From Cerrena zonata (lineage: Eukaryota > Basidiomycota > Agaricomycetes > Polyporales > Cerrenaceae): a stretch of DNA of 64,000 bases. The notes beneath the pieces are model-generated. The model had not been told where the DNA came from, made no database searches, and saw nothing but the letters and a program-made list of their open reading frames with translations. The position numbers and the translations under genes were made by a program. Shown piece after piece: positions 51,022 to 63,606 of this stretch (position 1 is its first letter; every line of letters begins with the position of its first letter). The stretch lies in NCBI GenBank assembly GCA_038087015.1, contig JASBNA010000013.1:310001-374000 (forward strand), written 5' to 3'.

Positions 51022-53318
51022 CGTTGCAGTGTTTTCCTGCTACTTTTTTTTTTTCTAGAAACTTGTATAAGTTTTTATAGCTTTACCTCTTCTAACCTGT
51101 GATATTTAGCCTCATACTTATCAAGTGAAGCACGTAATGAAAAACCTTAGGTAGTGTTATCTCGACGGAATTTCTTATCAAAAGTTTCGCAACTGGGTAC
51201 CTGAGGTGGCATTTTAAAATTTTTAAAGGATAGCCTTTCAAGCATCCAGCGTTTTTGACATAAAGCAACGCATATCTCAACAATAGTAGTACTGTGTTCC
51301 ATTGTAGCAATATCTGATAAGAGTTCATACGGTTCCATCTCCTAGCCTACCATCTTACTTTCATTCTTCTCCAATGAAGCACCTTATGCAAAGCCTCGCC
51401 TCGTGTAAGCTTATCCTAACGGAATTTCTTATCAGCATATTGCAAAAAAAAGGCAAACTGGAATTTTAAAGTTTTACGGGGAAGAGCTGTCAAGTATTCG
51501 GTACATGGAACAATGCATGACTCGATGCCATAGAAACGTCTGTGGAAGTAGGTGAAAAACCGTTTTGGTTTTTTTTTTTTGCTTTTTTCCGTTTAAGCAG
51601 TGAACAATGTAAGACTAAATAAAACTTCATCCTACTTCTTCCATCTTCAAGGTTGAAACATAAGAGTTGAGAGCATTAATTGAATGGTTTCTTGTTTTGG
51701 GTAAGCCATATGCAACAGTGAGTTGATATATTCCGTCGGAAATAAAAATATCCTATCTGGTATAGAACTTATCAAATGGGGCTTAACTTTTGATATCTTA
51801 TTAATTATCTACTTCTTAATTCTATTTTGCTAATAAGGCTGCCCGTCCTACTCTTTCAATAAATAGCATCACGATAATCTTTATTTTTTTTCAAAGCATG
51901 GTTTTATGAATACCGTCGAAGGGCCGAAAAATTCAAAAATACATTACCATTAGATAGATGATAAGAAATAAATGACAAACGAGTTACTTTGATAAGACAG
52001 TAATGGCCATAGCAGCTTTGGACAAGAAAAACTGCTTCCATTCAAGGCTTTGTGAAAATCGTGGTAGAAGAGAAGAAGTGGGGGGACTTTGAAATAATAA
52101 AGGCATTATAAGTCAACAGAATATTGTTTATTAGTGTTCAACCTTCAAAGTCTAATTTGAGTCGAGTACGAAATATTTCCCCCATTGTAATCAGTGCCAG
52201 ATATTCTTTGAAATTCCTTTGTAGCTTATCTGTAGAAAGCTTTATAATAATTATAAGCATTAAGAGTTTTCTTCACGCAACCGGTGGAAGCTTTTAAAAA
52301 AAAAAGTGGATCGTAAACTCATTTATATAAACAAGCGAAGATATATATTCTGCCGCTAGAAGGTTATTTTTCCAAAATAAGAAAATGATGTGAATTACGT
52401 ACTTTTTTAATTATACTTTGAAATTTGGTTGCAAAAAGGACATATGTTTTGTTGGTGTACGGATCGTATGTATAGATTTGGTAAATGTTATGTAAGTCTG
52501 AAGATCTAACATACTGTTTTATACAAAACGAACTGAACAATACTTATCATAATAATATCCAATATGTATAGAAAGATTTGAAGAAAGAGAGAAGACTACC
52601 GGGTAATACAAGAGGTCTAGTAAAAAGAAAGAATTATGAAAAATTGATGAATTTCTACTTATCTATTTATGGTGATTCCTAATAATTCCTTCTCGTTTGT
52701 CGTCTTGATAACAAAGGGTTATTTATAATTTTAGAATGTACGAATTCAATTCTTGAGAAAACCTTGTCCATTCCAATTGCACTTCAGTCGGGAATTCTTT
52801 TTCATGTTTTTCAAAGATTTTTTTTTTGTTTTTACAATTAAATCTTTAGCTGATATATATACCTACCCAAAATGCACCTTGTCGTAACAATCTTGATATT
52901 TTCGTTAGTAATATTCCCGATTTAGCTATTGATTGCAACACTGGCTAGCAATGTCCTTTCTCTTTCTTTCTCTTTCTGGAAACTCTTACTCTTAATCTGG
53001 TAGAAACACCTCTCTAGCCATAACTGAACATTAAATCTTGGGTCTTCCATCGTCGTCCCCATGTGTAAAGTGGCGAATTCGTTGATTTCTTTGGCATTTT
53101 TGTACAATAACAAATACATATTCATATTCTGGAGCGCTTTTCTGGAAATGAGCTGATTAAATCTCTTAAATAAGTTCATCGTGTGTTCTTACGTAACGCA
53201 GACTTATCTGAATGCCATTTTTGCTTATAAATACGCGCAAAACTTTTCTTTCGTTCAATCGTTCTTACTCAGATCTCTATTAGTGTAATTACCCACCCAC
53301 CGAAAACCGATATAAAAT
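51022..53318. other. 2.3-kb gene-poor region
   Basis: This is the longest stretch without a confident gene. It holds a degenerate direct repeat: about 51118-51260 resembles about 51365-51530. Both share ACGGAATTTCTTATCA and a flanking GAAGCAC with similar spacing. It also has scattered A/T tracts. The open frames at 51092-51338 lie inside the repeat and are not supported. The only possible gene is the 85-codon frame at 52922-53179. Confidence 0.5.
52922..53179 (-). CDS. Possible small hypothetical protein, 85 residues
   Basis: I do not recognise it. It starts at an ATG (53177-53179) and reads MNLFKRFNQLISRKALQNMN, with an aromatic/charged middle and a basic tail (KSFQKEKERERTLLA) followed by a TAA. 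No domain, signal peptide or membrane span is seen. It could be chance in AT-rich DNA; codon use is unremarkable. It is listed only because the surrounding 2.3 kb is otherwise empty. Confidence 0.2.
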   Translation of the reverse strand: MNLFKRFNQLISRKALQNMNMYLLLYKNAKEINEFATLHMGTTMEDPRFNVQLWLERCFYQIKSKSFQKEKERERTLLASVAINS

Positions 53319-53402
53319 GGAGGGTTGGCCGAGTGGTCTAAGGCGGCAGACTTAAGATCTGCTGGACAGTTGTCCGCGCGAGTTCGAACCTCGCATCCTT
53401 CA
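53319..53402 (+). tRNA. tRNA-Leu(UAA)
   Basis: The 84-nt class II tRNA has acceptor GGAGGGT paired to ATCCTTC with two G-U pairs, and A as discriminator. The anticodon stem GCAGA/TCTGC holds the loop CTTAAGA, with anticodon TAA at 53353-53355. A long variable arm and a T-arm with GTTCGAA (GCGAG/CTCGC stems) follow. A T-run (ATTATTTTTT) comes directly after. It decodes UUA, the most used leucine codon in AT-rich yeasts. It sits about 190 bp before VHC1. Confidence 0.95.
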
Positions 53403-53590
53403 TTATTTTTTCGCTCACACGAATGTCTCAGTTTTTGTAAGGAGAAAGATAATGATCTGCTTCTTATCTTAATCCTTTTTTTTTCGACTTTTTTTTTCAT
53501 TGAGCAAACAAGGTCTGGTTATATTTTAGGACAAGCAGCCTTTTGGAAAAATTGGTGAAAGAAGTTAAGCAAAACTGAATCATAGGCGTA

Positions 53591-56500
53591 ATGGTCAGGT
53601 CCAGGGCCAACAATGAAAGTTGTCTGGGTTATCCAACAGAAACTTCAACATTACTACCGACAAGTTCTAATGTTACATCTCGGCCAAAAATGAAGAAAAC
53701 GAAGAACAGGAGTAAAACAACTGAAAAATCCAGTGAAGGCCGTGCTTCTAAAGAAAATTCCAAGTTGGGGACCTTTGACGGTGTTTTTTTACCAACAACA
53801 TTGAATGTTTTATCTATTTTAATGTTCTTGAGATTTGGTTTCATCATTGGACAAATGGGTATCTTAGGGACCTTTCTTGCTACTTATATTATCATATTTC
53901 ATTGATATATTAACCACCATGTCTATCAGTGCCATATCTACAAACGGAACAGTTAAAGGTGGTGGAGCTTATTACATGATTTCCAGGTCATTGGGTCCTG
54001 AATTCGGGGGTGCAATCGGCCTTGTATTTTTCATTGGACAAATCTTGAATTCCGCTTTGAATGTGGTGGGTTTCATAGAGCCATTACTTTTAAACTTCAA
54101 TGAAGTTGATGGTACTATTTTGAAAATGTTACCAATTGGGTATACCTGGCAGATTCTTTATTCTACATTATTATTAGCATTATGTACTGGGGTTGCCTTG
54201 GTTGGATCGAAATTAGTTTCCAAAACTGGTTTTCTTTTATTCATTATTTTAACCATCAGTACATTATCAGTACCCTTTTCCACGTTATTCGTCAAACCTT
54301 TCCATCCCCTTCAACCTCCTCTTGATGATCTTGTATATACTGGTCTTTCGTGGTCAACTTTTAAAGGTAATTTATTGCCTCATTTCACTAGTGGAGCTGC
54401 TGGTTCAGTCCAACCTCCTGGTGAGCCGGAAACTTTTAAGAATTTATTTGGTATCTTTTTCCCAGCAACTGCTGGTATTTTCGCCGGGGCTTCAATGTCT
54501 GGTGAATTGAAAAATCCTTCAAAGTCTATCCCTGAGGGAACTCTAAAGGGATTGATGGTGAGTTTTATTCTTTATTCAATGGTTATCGTTGCTATGGGTG
54601 CAGCTATTCCCAGAGATTTACTTCACAATAGTGTTGAAGTAATACAAGTTGTTAACCTCAGTGGGTTTTTAATACTTTTGGGTGAATTTTCAACATCCTT
54701 ATTTTCAGCCATCATGGGGATTGTTGGTTCGGCTTCAATGCTTTCAGCAATTGCGGATGATAAAATCATTCCTGGCTTATCATTTTTCACTACTACTAAA
54801 AAAAATAAATCAAAAGGTCCAACAAATGCTATTTTGATAACTTGGTTTATTGCCCAAGTTTTCTTATTTGCTGATATCAATCAAATCGCAACTTTTATTA
54901 CCATGGCTTTTCTTATGACTTTTATTGTTACCAATTTGGCTTGTTTCCTCTTGAGAGTTGGTTCTGCCCCCAATTTTAGACCTTCTTTCAAATATTTCAG
55001 CTCAAGAACTGCATTTACTGGTGGTGTATCATCCATCATTGCTATGTATATTGTTGATGGTATATCTGCTACGTCAGTCATTGTATTTTTAATCATCCTC
55101 ATTATGTTGATACATTATCTGGCCCCTCCTTCGAAGTTTGGAGATATTTCGCAACTATTAATTTATCATCAAGTCAGAAAATACTTACTACGTCTTAAAT
55201 TACAAATGAGTGTGAAATATTGGAGACCGCAAATACTTCTTTTATGTGATGATCCCCGTTCTTCTTGGAACTTAATTGGATTCTGCAATCATTTGAAAAA
55301 AGGAGGTTTATATATCCTAGGGCATGTCGTTTTGATGAATGATGACACTGCTAATCGTGATCCTCGATTGAGCGAACCTTTAAATCAACTGGAATTTAAT
55401 GTGGACTCGTACAAAGAAATTCTGAAACAACGTCAAGCATGGGTAAAGCTTCGTGACTTATCTAAAATAAAAGCATTCGTTCAAATTGCATTAGGTCCAA
55501 CTTTACCTTGGGGAGTCCGTAATGTTTACCTTGGTTCCGGACTTGGTGGTATGAAACCTAACATAACAGTGTTAGGATTTTATGACTTTGTGAAGCATGG
55601 TGTGGACTTTCCTGTTGTTCCAAGCTTTGAAAAGGATAACAAAATGTTTCAACTTCCCACAGATGATTGCAGAAGGGAAAAGAAAATATCAATTAATCAA
55701 TGGGTGCAAATAGTTGAAGATTTGATTATAATGCAAGCAACGGTCGCTGTGGCTGCCAACTTTACCAATTTAAACTTACCTAAGAACGATCATACACATC
55801 ATCATTTCTGGTCTAAACCCAAAATCACAGATTCTGCAAAAAGATTCATCGATTTATATCCAATCCAAATGTCATCTATCAATATTTTGGAAGATGGGAA
55901 ATCAGTTCTCTCAACAAACTTTGATACTTATACCTTGATTTTACAATTGGGTGCAATTTTAGCTACAGTTCCGGAATGGAAATTCAGCTCACATGTTCTC
56001 AGGGTTATTGTATTCGTTGAATCGCAAGATGAAGTTGAAGATGAAAAAAATCGTTTGGCTAATTTGTTATCATCTTTGAGAATAGATGCTCAAACAATAG
56101 TTGTTTGTCTTGACGATGGTAATTTGGATACTTATAATTTTGTTGTTAAAGGTTACAATGTTACTCCAACAAATAAACTTAAATTTGATAAAATTGACCG
56201 TATGTTGAAGAACGATCAGTGGTGGAAAAATTTGTGTAATGCAAGAACCACCTTGAAAGATTTAGAAAAACAAAGGGTTGCTAGAAGAAAACAATCCTTG
56301 AGATTTCAACAGCAAATTCCAGTGAATCATTCTAAATCTTCACTTTCATCCTCCGCAAATCTATCTGATGGCTCAAATTCTAATTTAAAGCTACATTCGT
56401 TGAACTTAAATTCATCGAAGAACCCAGTCCATGAATCTAATCTCTCATATGATGACATCAAAGGAAACAGAAGATATACCATTTCCAATTTGCATGGCCA

Positions 56501-57719
56501 AGGATTATCTTTATCCTTCAATATGAAAACCCAACAAGGAAACGACTTTTTCAAATATGATGATTCTAATAGTGACAGCAGTAGCAGTAGTAGTGATAGT
56601 GAAAAAGAAGATTACATGGAATCTTCTGGTAATCTTGACGAATATGGCTCTACTTCAAACTTGAATAAGCGGATCTCAAAAGGATCGCCATCACCTGCAT
56701 TATCAGGAAATTCAAACCCAAAAACTGCTTCTGAGTCAAATAATAAGATTTATACTTTAGGTGATCACTTTTTAGCAAAAGAAAAAGCACAAGGGGATAG
56801 AAATAATTCGTCAGACCAAATATCAATAAGATCTTCTAGATCCAATTTAAAACCACATTTTTCGTCCGTTAAAACCCCTCAGGCTCAGCTAAATGTTGGG
56901 GAAGATGAAGAAGATGAAGAAATTGGCAAGCAAAAAATCGGTTTTGTAAATGATGATCAATCCACTGATGATGAAGATGACGGTGATGATGCTACGGAAG
57001 AAAATCAAAATGAACTTGAAGATACTGGTAAAGCTAAAAAAGAGAACGGAGTAACTACTGAATTAAACAAAAATGTCAGTACATCGAATGATAAGGCTAA
57101 GCGTGGGTATTTTGATTTAGTTAAGCCTGCTGAAGAAAAATCAAGAAAGCTGCAGCTAAAAAAACCACCAGCTTCTTCACCAAGTATACGATCACCCTCT
57201 ATCATATCAAATAATGATGAAATTATTCAGCACATGAGAACCCCTAAATTTTTAGCAGCCGATGATGACGATGATGAAAATCTTGACATGAATATCAGCC
57301 AATTGAACTTGTCGAAATCATCTGAGACCAATTATGGTTCCAACAATAGAAGTCAACCTTCGGGGGCATCAAACCTGAGGTCTGATTTCTATAATGGAAG
57401 ACAAAAACCAAACGATACAAGTAAGGATACCTCTGCCCCCTTTACAAGAAAACATTTACAAGAAGAGTTGAGATCATTAACTTTCAATGATTTACCGGCT
57501 AAGGGACAACACATTATTTTGAATGAGTTGATGAGAAAAGTTTCTGACAAGGAATCCACTGATGTGATTTTCTCTACTTTACCGGCACCATCACTCGGAA
57601 CTCATTTATCTTATGATGACTCATTTGATTATACCCATAATATAGCATTATGGCTCAATGAGTTACCTCCTGTTATGTTGTTGAACTCTCAAACTGTTAC
57701 TGTAACAACTGCACTTTAG
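53591..57719 (+). CDS. VHC1: Vacuolar cation-chloride cotransporter (one frameshift)
   Basis: Vhc1 (YBR235W) is the yeast member of the KCC/NKCC family, moving K+ and Cl- at the vacuole. The N-terminus is cytosolic, then [20 protein letters not shown] and [11 protein letters not shown] open the first membrane helix. An extra base near 53885-53895 splits the frame, after which [20 protein letters not shown] and [20 protein letters not shown] follow. Twelve spans are predicted up to the family motif [13 protein letters not shown] near 55158-55200. The long cytosolic C-terminus has the regulatory fold, then a highly acidic and Ser-rich tail of several hundred residues. Reconstructed length is about 1,375 residues against 1,120 in S. 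cerevisiae, mostly because of that tail. Confidence 0.92.
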
Positions 57720-58204
57720 ACTTACAATTAATGCATATGTTCTACCATTCTTGATATAACTCTTGATATAAATCCTTGTAGCTACTATCTTCACAGACTT
57801 CACTTTTATGCTTGCTAGACAAGGACGATATGGTGAATCAAAAACCCTCTTCAGTAAAGCTGTAGCTAACAAATGGGTGCGAAAAGTGATAAGCCATCAT
57901 AATACTTTCACGGTTTGACTGACTGAAAACATTTATTTACCTTTAAAGGAATGAACGTTTAACTTGAATGGCTTTGAGCGTGTATTAAGAAGTAATTTCT
58001 GATATAAGTATCTAAATTTGTTGAATTTTTGCTGAATTTGTTCCAAATTTGTAGAAAGTAGTAACATAATGGCGAAATATCGAATCAGATCACGATTGAA
58101 CCAGTGATGCAGAAGAAAATACAATTTTTTTTTTTCAAGTTTATATAACAAATATTTACAGATATATATTGCGTTTTATAGAAAGTATATACAGATTTAT
58201 TAGT
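57720..58204. other. Intergenic region between VHC1 and COX11
   Basis: No gene is supported over 485 bp. Convergent 3' ends are expected here. A T-tract lies at about 58124-58135. Open frames on the minus strand are short with no features. Confidence 0.5.
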
Positions 58205-59027
58205 TTAATTTGATTCTGAGTCAGTTGGTTCAACTGATGCACGCATTTCAAGGTTTCCTACAGGCACAGCAGCCAATTCACCATCGCTGTAGGAAGCTTT
58301 GAAGAAGGAATAATGCAAGACAACATCCTCAACATTTTTCATTTGGGGATCTTTAGCAAAGTCAGGATCAATAAAGAAGAAAACTGGCATATCGACTTCT
58401 TCACCTGCACTTAATCTTTGTTCTTCGAAACAGAAGCATTGAATCTTATTAAAATATGGTGCTACCTGATCTGGAGTAACAGTATAAGGTAGCCATCCCG
58501 ATGATATCTTCCTTAGACATGTTTTTTGCTTTGTAGAATGCTAAAGCGGTTTCCCCAGGAACAATATAAACTTCTCTCTGTTGAGGAGTGAATTTCCAAG
58601 GTAAAATCCCTGATGCTTGACATGTAAATTGGATTCTGATTCTTTTGTTGGTATCAACTGGTAAAACTTTATCGGGTGAGACTTTAGTATTATCCGTTAT
58701 TGGAGTACCTGCCCAACCAGTTCTTTGACAAATGGCTCTATAAACAGGGACAGCAGCAAACGAAAGAGCAAGGAAAAATATCCCTAAAGATGCCGAATAG
58801 TAAGCTGCGCTTCTATTACGCATACGGGCCCTTGCTTCACGTTCATTCCTGATATTTTTATAATGCTGGCGAAGAAGTTCATTCTTTTCCTCTTCATTAA
58901 GTTTAAGTATTCTCGATCTAGTATGGAAACTTTTTTGCGGACGAAATCTTAATATATTAGCTTGAAAGCCCCTTAACACACTAAGAGGCGTTCTCCCGAA
59001 TCTGGAGAAACTTCTTATACCAATCAT
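58205..59027 (-). CDS. COX11: Cytochrome c oxidase copper chaperone (one frameshift)
   Basis: Cox11 is an inner-membrane protein that delivers copper to the CuB site of Cox1. The N-terminus is a mitochondrial presequence (MIGIRSFSRFGRTPLSVLRG). A single membrane span follows (SASLGIFFLALSFAAVPVYRAICQRTGWAG). The intermembrane-space domain has RIQFTCQASGILPWKFTPQQ and VPGETALAFYKAKN. An extra base near 58485-58488 breaks the frame. The second piece restores the copper-binding KIQCFCFEEQRL (CFC motif), then DMPVFFFIDPDFAKDPQM and a short C-terminus. About 273 residues in total, close to the family length. Confidence 0.94.
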
Positions 59028-59204
59028 TCTTATACGTATTGCTTCTGATATACTAAGAAGTAATGATTGTATTTTTTTTTTTGTCTTCGAAAATCATACT
59101 ACTAATATTTGAAAATTTTACAATCTTGGTGCGAATTTTTAGACTACGGAGTTTGACAACTACAGTAAACGGAAGCAAGTTGAACTATTGAATTAATGCA
59201 AGCT

Positions 59205-62166
59205 TTAGGCTAGTTTTTGTAAGCATTCAGAAGTGTATTGATCATTCATGGACATCAACGAAGCGAAATCTGAGTCTGACAAGTCTTGTTTAAGTTTTAA
59301 AGAGACCTGCTTGACAAATTCTTGTAGATTCACTTTATAAAGAGGATCATTAGTTTCTAGTAATGATTGGTATCTTATCTTTTCGCCATGGGGCTTTATG
59401 TCCTGATCTAAGTATTGGTAGTCATCAATATCTTCATAAACTAAATTTTGGCTGTACAGGGAACAGAAACCGTCTGAATTTTCTTGTACTTCTTCCAAAA
59501 ACATGAAAGACAGTTTCAATATCTGGGAGAATTTGGCAGGAAGAGGTGAAAAATTCAATGGGACCCCGTATGCAGATATTGCCAATAAGGCCATAATATT
59601 GATTTTCTTGTTTCGTGGATTACCATTGTTGTTGTAGTATCTTAGCCAAATTTCGAAGAATTTATTGGTATCGATAGATAAATGGGATAACATCTTCAAA
59701 AACATTTCACTTGATTGGTACGCCAACCTCGACAATATTAAAAGGATCTTGTTAGCAGTGACAACGCTTTGGTTTTCATCAAGTACAAAGTTCACCATTT
59801 CACTGAATAACCCACTATTAATCAAATTGGTGACAAATACTTCATCGTCTGCTTTTGCAAGGAATAGGATATCCATTAATGCAATGAAAATAGCAAAAGA
59901 GTCATCCCTCATGCTTGAAATATAACCCGATAAGGTTCTAAACACTTCTAAACCTCCACTTTCGTTGAATAAATTAGGATTTATCAAGGCATAGCTTCTT
60001 ACTATTGACAAAATGGTGGGTAATATTTCAGTAGAATTAACTAAGCAATAATGCACAAGATCAAATAAGCTCATTAGCTCATTAGCAGAAGCAGAAGCTG
60101 CTTGATTCATTGGAAGATACTGAAGGATCGATAACCATAAATCACAACCATCTTCTGATAAAAGGGTATAAAGATCACTATTTGAGCTAACACAACTTTT
60201 AACAAGAGGAAGAGTAATGACGTGCGTTTCTGGAGAATTTTCATTAAGCGCCACCACCAAGTTCTTTAAGATTCTCAAGAGAGAAGCTCTCAAAATAGCT
60301 TCTTCGTTATTAACATTGGTTTCATCCCAGTGGCCAGGAATGATAGATAGAATACTCATTAAAGTTTGGTAGTCGATCAAAGGGATTACATTTCTCGATC
60401 AAGGTTGCTAAGGTATCCAAAACATATAATTTTGATTCAGTAAAACTCATCTGTGATAATAAATTAAGTGATAGTGAAACGAATTCTTTTAAAAAAGGTT
60501 GAAATCTTGTTTGTTGAAATCCCAATCCTGAACAACATTTCTCAATGTTTGATAGAAGTAAGTTTAACAACTTTATCATTAACCTTATTATCTGGTTGAA
60601 GAAAGTTGATTAGAAGTTTGTAAATATCCACCCGACTCTCTCTAGAACAATCAACAGGAACCCATTCATTTATAATTAAACAAATTCTCCTTTTAATAAT
60701 TTTATTTTCAGGAGAATCATTTTTCAAGCCTTCAGGATGAAAACTTCAGACAATAATCTACCAAAGTTCACATTATTTGAAATTGAAGTAGCTGATAATT
60801 GGAACGTACACAAGGTAGCGTCTTTCACCAAAATATCCATTGAGTTACTGATTCCGTTTCGAAATTTTGTTCAATATGAAATCAGACAATTCATCCTTGA
60901 AAAATCGTATCAAATCTTGGTAAAAATTTTCTGCACAAGGTCTGACCTGATATTCCCAACTAGTTGATAATTCTTCGTTACACCATTCTTCTGGTTCTAG
61001 CAACCAACCTTCTAAATCAGATGGACGTAAACGGAGATACCAATTGATGATCAAGTCACATAAATGTTGCACGACTTGAGGAGTAAAAAATTCTTTGAAA
61101 GTTTTGTGATTGCATGATTTACTTCTTCTCTATCGTTTCTTTGCTTCAAAGTGATTGCACCTTTTTTGTAAATGTAAGTCATTAATCTTTTCAAGATGAT
61201 TAACCCTTTGATCGCTAATACTTCCCAAAAATCATTATCCTCAGTACTTTCATAAATGACCTCTGCTTTTTGCTCGAGTAAGGTCAAGAATGTAGTCATA
61301 ATATCTTGAGAACATGGTAGTAATATGAAACTTGTTGGATTTGAATTAATCAAATTCACATAAAGTTTACTATAACTTTTCACATATCTTTCCAAAAGAT
61401 CAGATGAGTATTTTTCATGCTCCATAACAAGACCTTGTAAATGGCTGACACTCACCTTGAGAAATTCAACAATATCGTGGTTTTTATGAGGTTGTTCAAA
61501 GCCCTCAGGGATAATCCTTCTCAAATTCTTCAAACATAAGTAACAAATTTCCATAATGGTTAAGTCTAATGAGCTTGTCCAAATTTGGAAGAACTTAGAG
61601 TAAAGTTTGAACAAAACAGGTACTAAAATTGGTGCCTTACTTTGCATTGCATGTCTTGCTCTACCAATTCTTACCACTGCAACAGCTTTGATTATCTGGT
61701 TAAGGATTATAAGTAAATTATTAGTTGCAATCAAATCGTTTTTATTGAATACAAAATCTTCTAAATTATTGGAAATTTCATCAAATAATGTAGGCCAATC
61801 ACCGGGGAAGTCGAACCTGACAATTCGTGCCACTGAATGAGCGTTCTGAATTGTCAATTGGTTATTCTTTTCACTTAATAATTGAAATAATCGACTTTTA
61901 ATTTGCTCTTTTTCTTCTTTTTTAATCGAGTTTTGACGGGATGTCCTCCAGTATTTCTCAATACCATTCTTGAAACAAATAATTGCCAACCATCTCATTT
62001 GCAAAGGAAGCTCTGTATTCAAGTAAATATCCTGCAAAATGTAATGATACCCGGGTTGGATCTCCCAAGATTTCAACTGTGACTCGGCTTCCTGTTGTTT
62101 CCCGTTCCTCTCAGACTCATTGGCAACAGCTAGAACATTCAACACGTCATTGTAATTCAAACTCAT
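59205..62166 (-). CDS. KAP120: Karyopherin-beta nuclear transport receptor (importin-11 type, five frameshifts)
   Basis: Kap120 imports cargo such as Rfp1 and ribosome-biogenesis factors. The true start is the ATG at 62164-62166 (MSLNYNDVLNVLAVANESER). The importin-beta N-terminal repeat follows with EAESQLKSWEIQPGYHYILQ, then ELPLQMRWLAIICFKNGIEK and FPGDWPTLFDEISN, typical of the importin-11/Kap120 branch. Five single-base indels, near 61065, 60850, 60735, 60560 and 60380, cut it into six pieces. Each junction is short and the HEAT-repeat sequence continues across it. Reconstructed length is about 986 residues against 1,032 in S. cerevisiae. The density of indels is notable, but no codon block is missing, so I treat it as one gene. 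Confidence 0.88.
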
Positions 62167-62349
62167 TTCACAATTCAAACCTGTTGTTTGCACCTTTACA
62201 GTAAGTCATCATACCTTGAAGCTTGTCTGATTTTTTTTTTTTTTTTAATAGGATCAAAGCTGCCGGTACGCACACATACTTAACATCAAAGTCTTTATAT
62301 TATTGAAGAAACTACTATAAATCTAGTATAAAAGCAAACAGAGAAGATA

Positions 62350-63606
62350 TCACCATCTTTTGGCCTCATCACCTTCAGCCCATTCATATTCTTTGTAGCC
62401 GAGTTCTTGTTTAACTCTCGCGACCAATTTTTCGTCACCCATATTCTTACCAAGATTATCACTAATTTTCACTGATGGATTGCCGTTAGCTTCCTTCAAC
62501 TTTATGACGATGTTAAGGGGAGAGGATTTGGAATGTGGAACAGAAACAGTCTTGAAGTCATTGGTGAAGAAGGTACCTATACCAAAAGTTGCCTTTAGGC
62601 CCAATTTATCAGCCGTTGATTTATATTTCAAACATTTTTCTATATTCAAGGAATCACTAAAGCAGATAACTTTGGAGAAATCTGGGTAGCCTAGGGATTT
62701 ATAATGGTGGGCTATTTTTTCAGCGTACAATTCTGGATCACCAGAGTCTTGTCTGACACCAGTGTAATAATCCGAATAAGGTTTTTGAAAGACTTTTAAA
62801 TAGGCATCGGTACCAAAGGTGTCAGTTAAAGCCAAGCCGGCAAACCCAGGACCAAAAGTTTTTAACCAATAATCCATGGCATTTTTATTGGCATTCAAGT
62901 AATCTTCAGTGACTGAAGCAATCCCCATGTACCATTCATGAGCAACGGTACCAATTGGAGCCAAATCATATTTTTTAGCCAAATAAACATTAGAAGTACC
63001 GATAAGTAAAGGATTTTTATTTGCATATTCAGCCAAAGCCTTCACTACAATATCTTGAGTCTCATGAGACCTTCTTCTTCTAGTACCGAACTCACTAAAG
63101 GGACAGTTATTCTCGAATAACTGTTTACATTTAGATTGGGCCAATTCATATTGGCCATCGTAGTTCCAATCAGTATCAACAAATTTGAAATAAGCTTCGG
63201 ATACTAAGGACAATATCGGGATTTCATAGAGAATGGTCTCACTCCATTTACCACTGATCTCAATTTCAAAATTACCTAGGTTTTCTTCATCATTATAATA
63301 TTGAATCTGTTTAGCCGGATCCAATTTAAAATCTTTTAAATAATCAAGATAAGATTGTGGAATCTGACTAATAGTTTTCTTCAAGTACTCTATTTCATCA
63401 TTGGAAAAAGAAAGCTCGCCCAAGAGACTTATCTGATCCTTGAGCCACGCAATAGCTTCCTTGTTAAGTTCCATTGACGGTGTTCTGTTAGTAAATTTAT
63501 AAACCACATCGATGCCCGGGAAGTTATGGTGGACCGCAGCTTGCATGGATAACTTATACAAGTCTGTATCCAATAACGATGGAATAACAGGACTTGAACT
63601 AGACAT
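62350..63606 (-). CDS. NPT1: Nicotinate phosphoribosyltransferase
   Basis: Npt1 makes nicotinate mononucleotide from nicotinate and PRPP in the NAD+ salvage pathway. The 418-residue protein begins [20 protein letters not shown], with the family motif [38 protein letters not shown], the phosphorylatable histidine in [23 protein letters not shown] and [11 protein letters not shown] follow. The C-terminal part has [13 protein letters not shown]. The length fits yeast Npt1. The frame is intact. Confidence 0.97.
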   Translation of the reverse strand: MSSSSPVIPSLLDTDLYKLSMQAAVHHNFPGIDVVYKFTNRTPSMELNKEAIAWLKDQISLLGELSFSNDEIEYLKKTISQIPQSYLDYLKDFKLDPAKQIQYYNDEENLGNFEIEISGKWSETILYEIPILSLVSEAYFKFVDTDWNYDGQYELAQSKCKQLFENNCPFSEFGTRRRRSHETQDIVVKALAEYANKNPLLIGTSNVYLAKKYDLAPIGTVAHEWYMGIASVTEDYLNANKNAMDYWLKTFGPGFAGLALTDTFGTDAYLKVFQKPYSDYYTGVRQDSGDPELYAEKIAHHYKSLGYPDFSKVICFSDSLNIEKCLKYKSTADKLGLKATFGIGTFFTNDFKTVSVPHSKSSPLNIVIKLKEANGNPSVKISDNLGKNMGDEKLVARVKQELGYKEYEWAEGDEAKRW

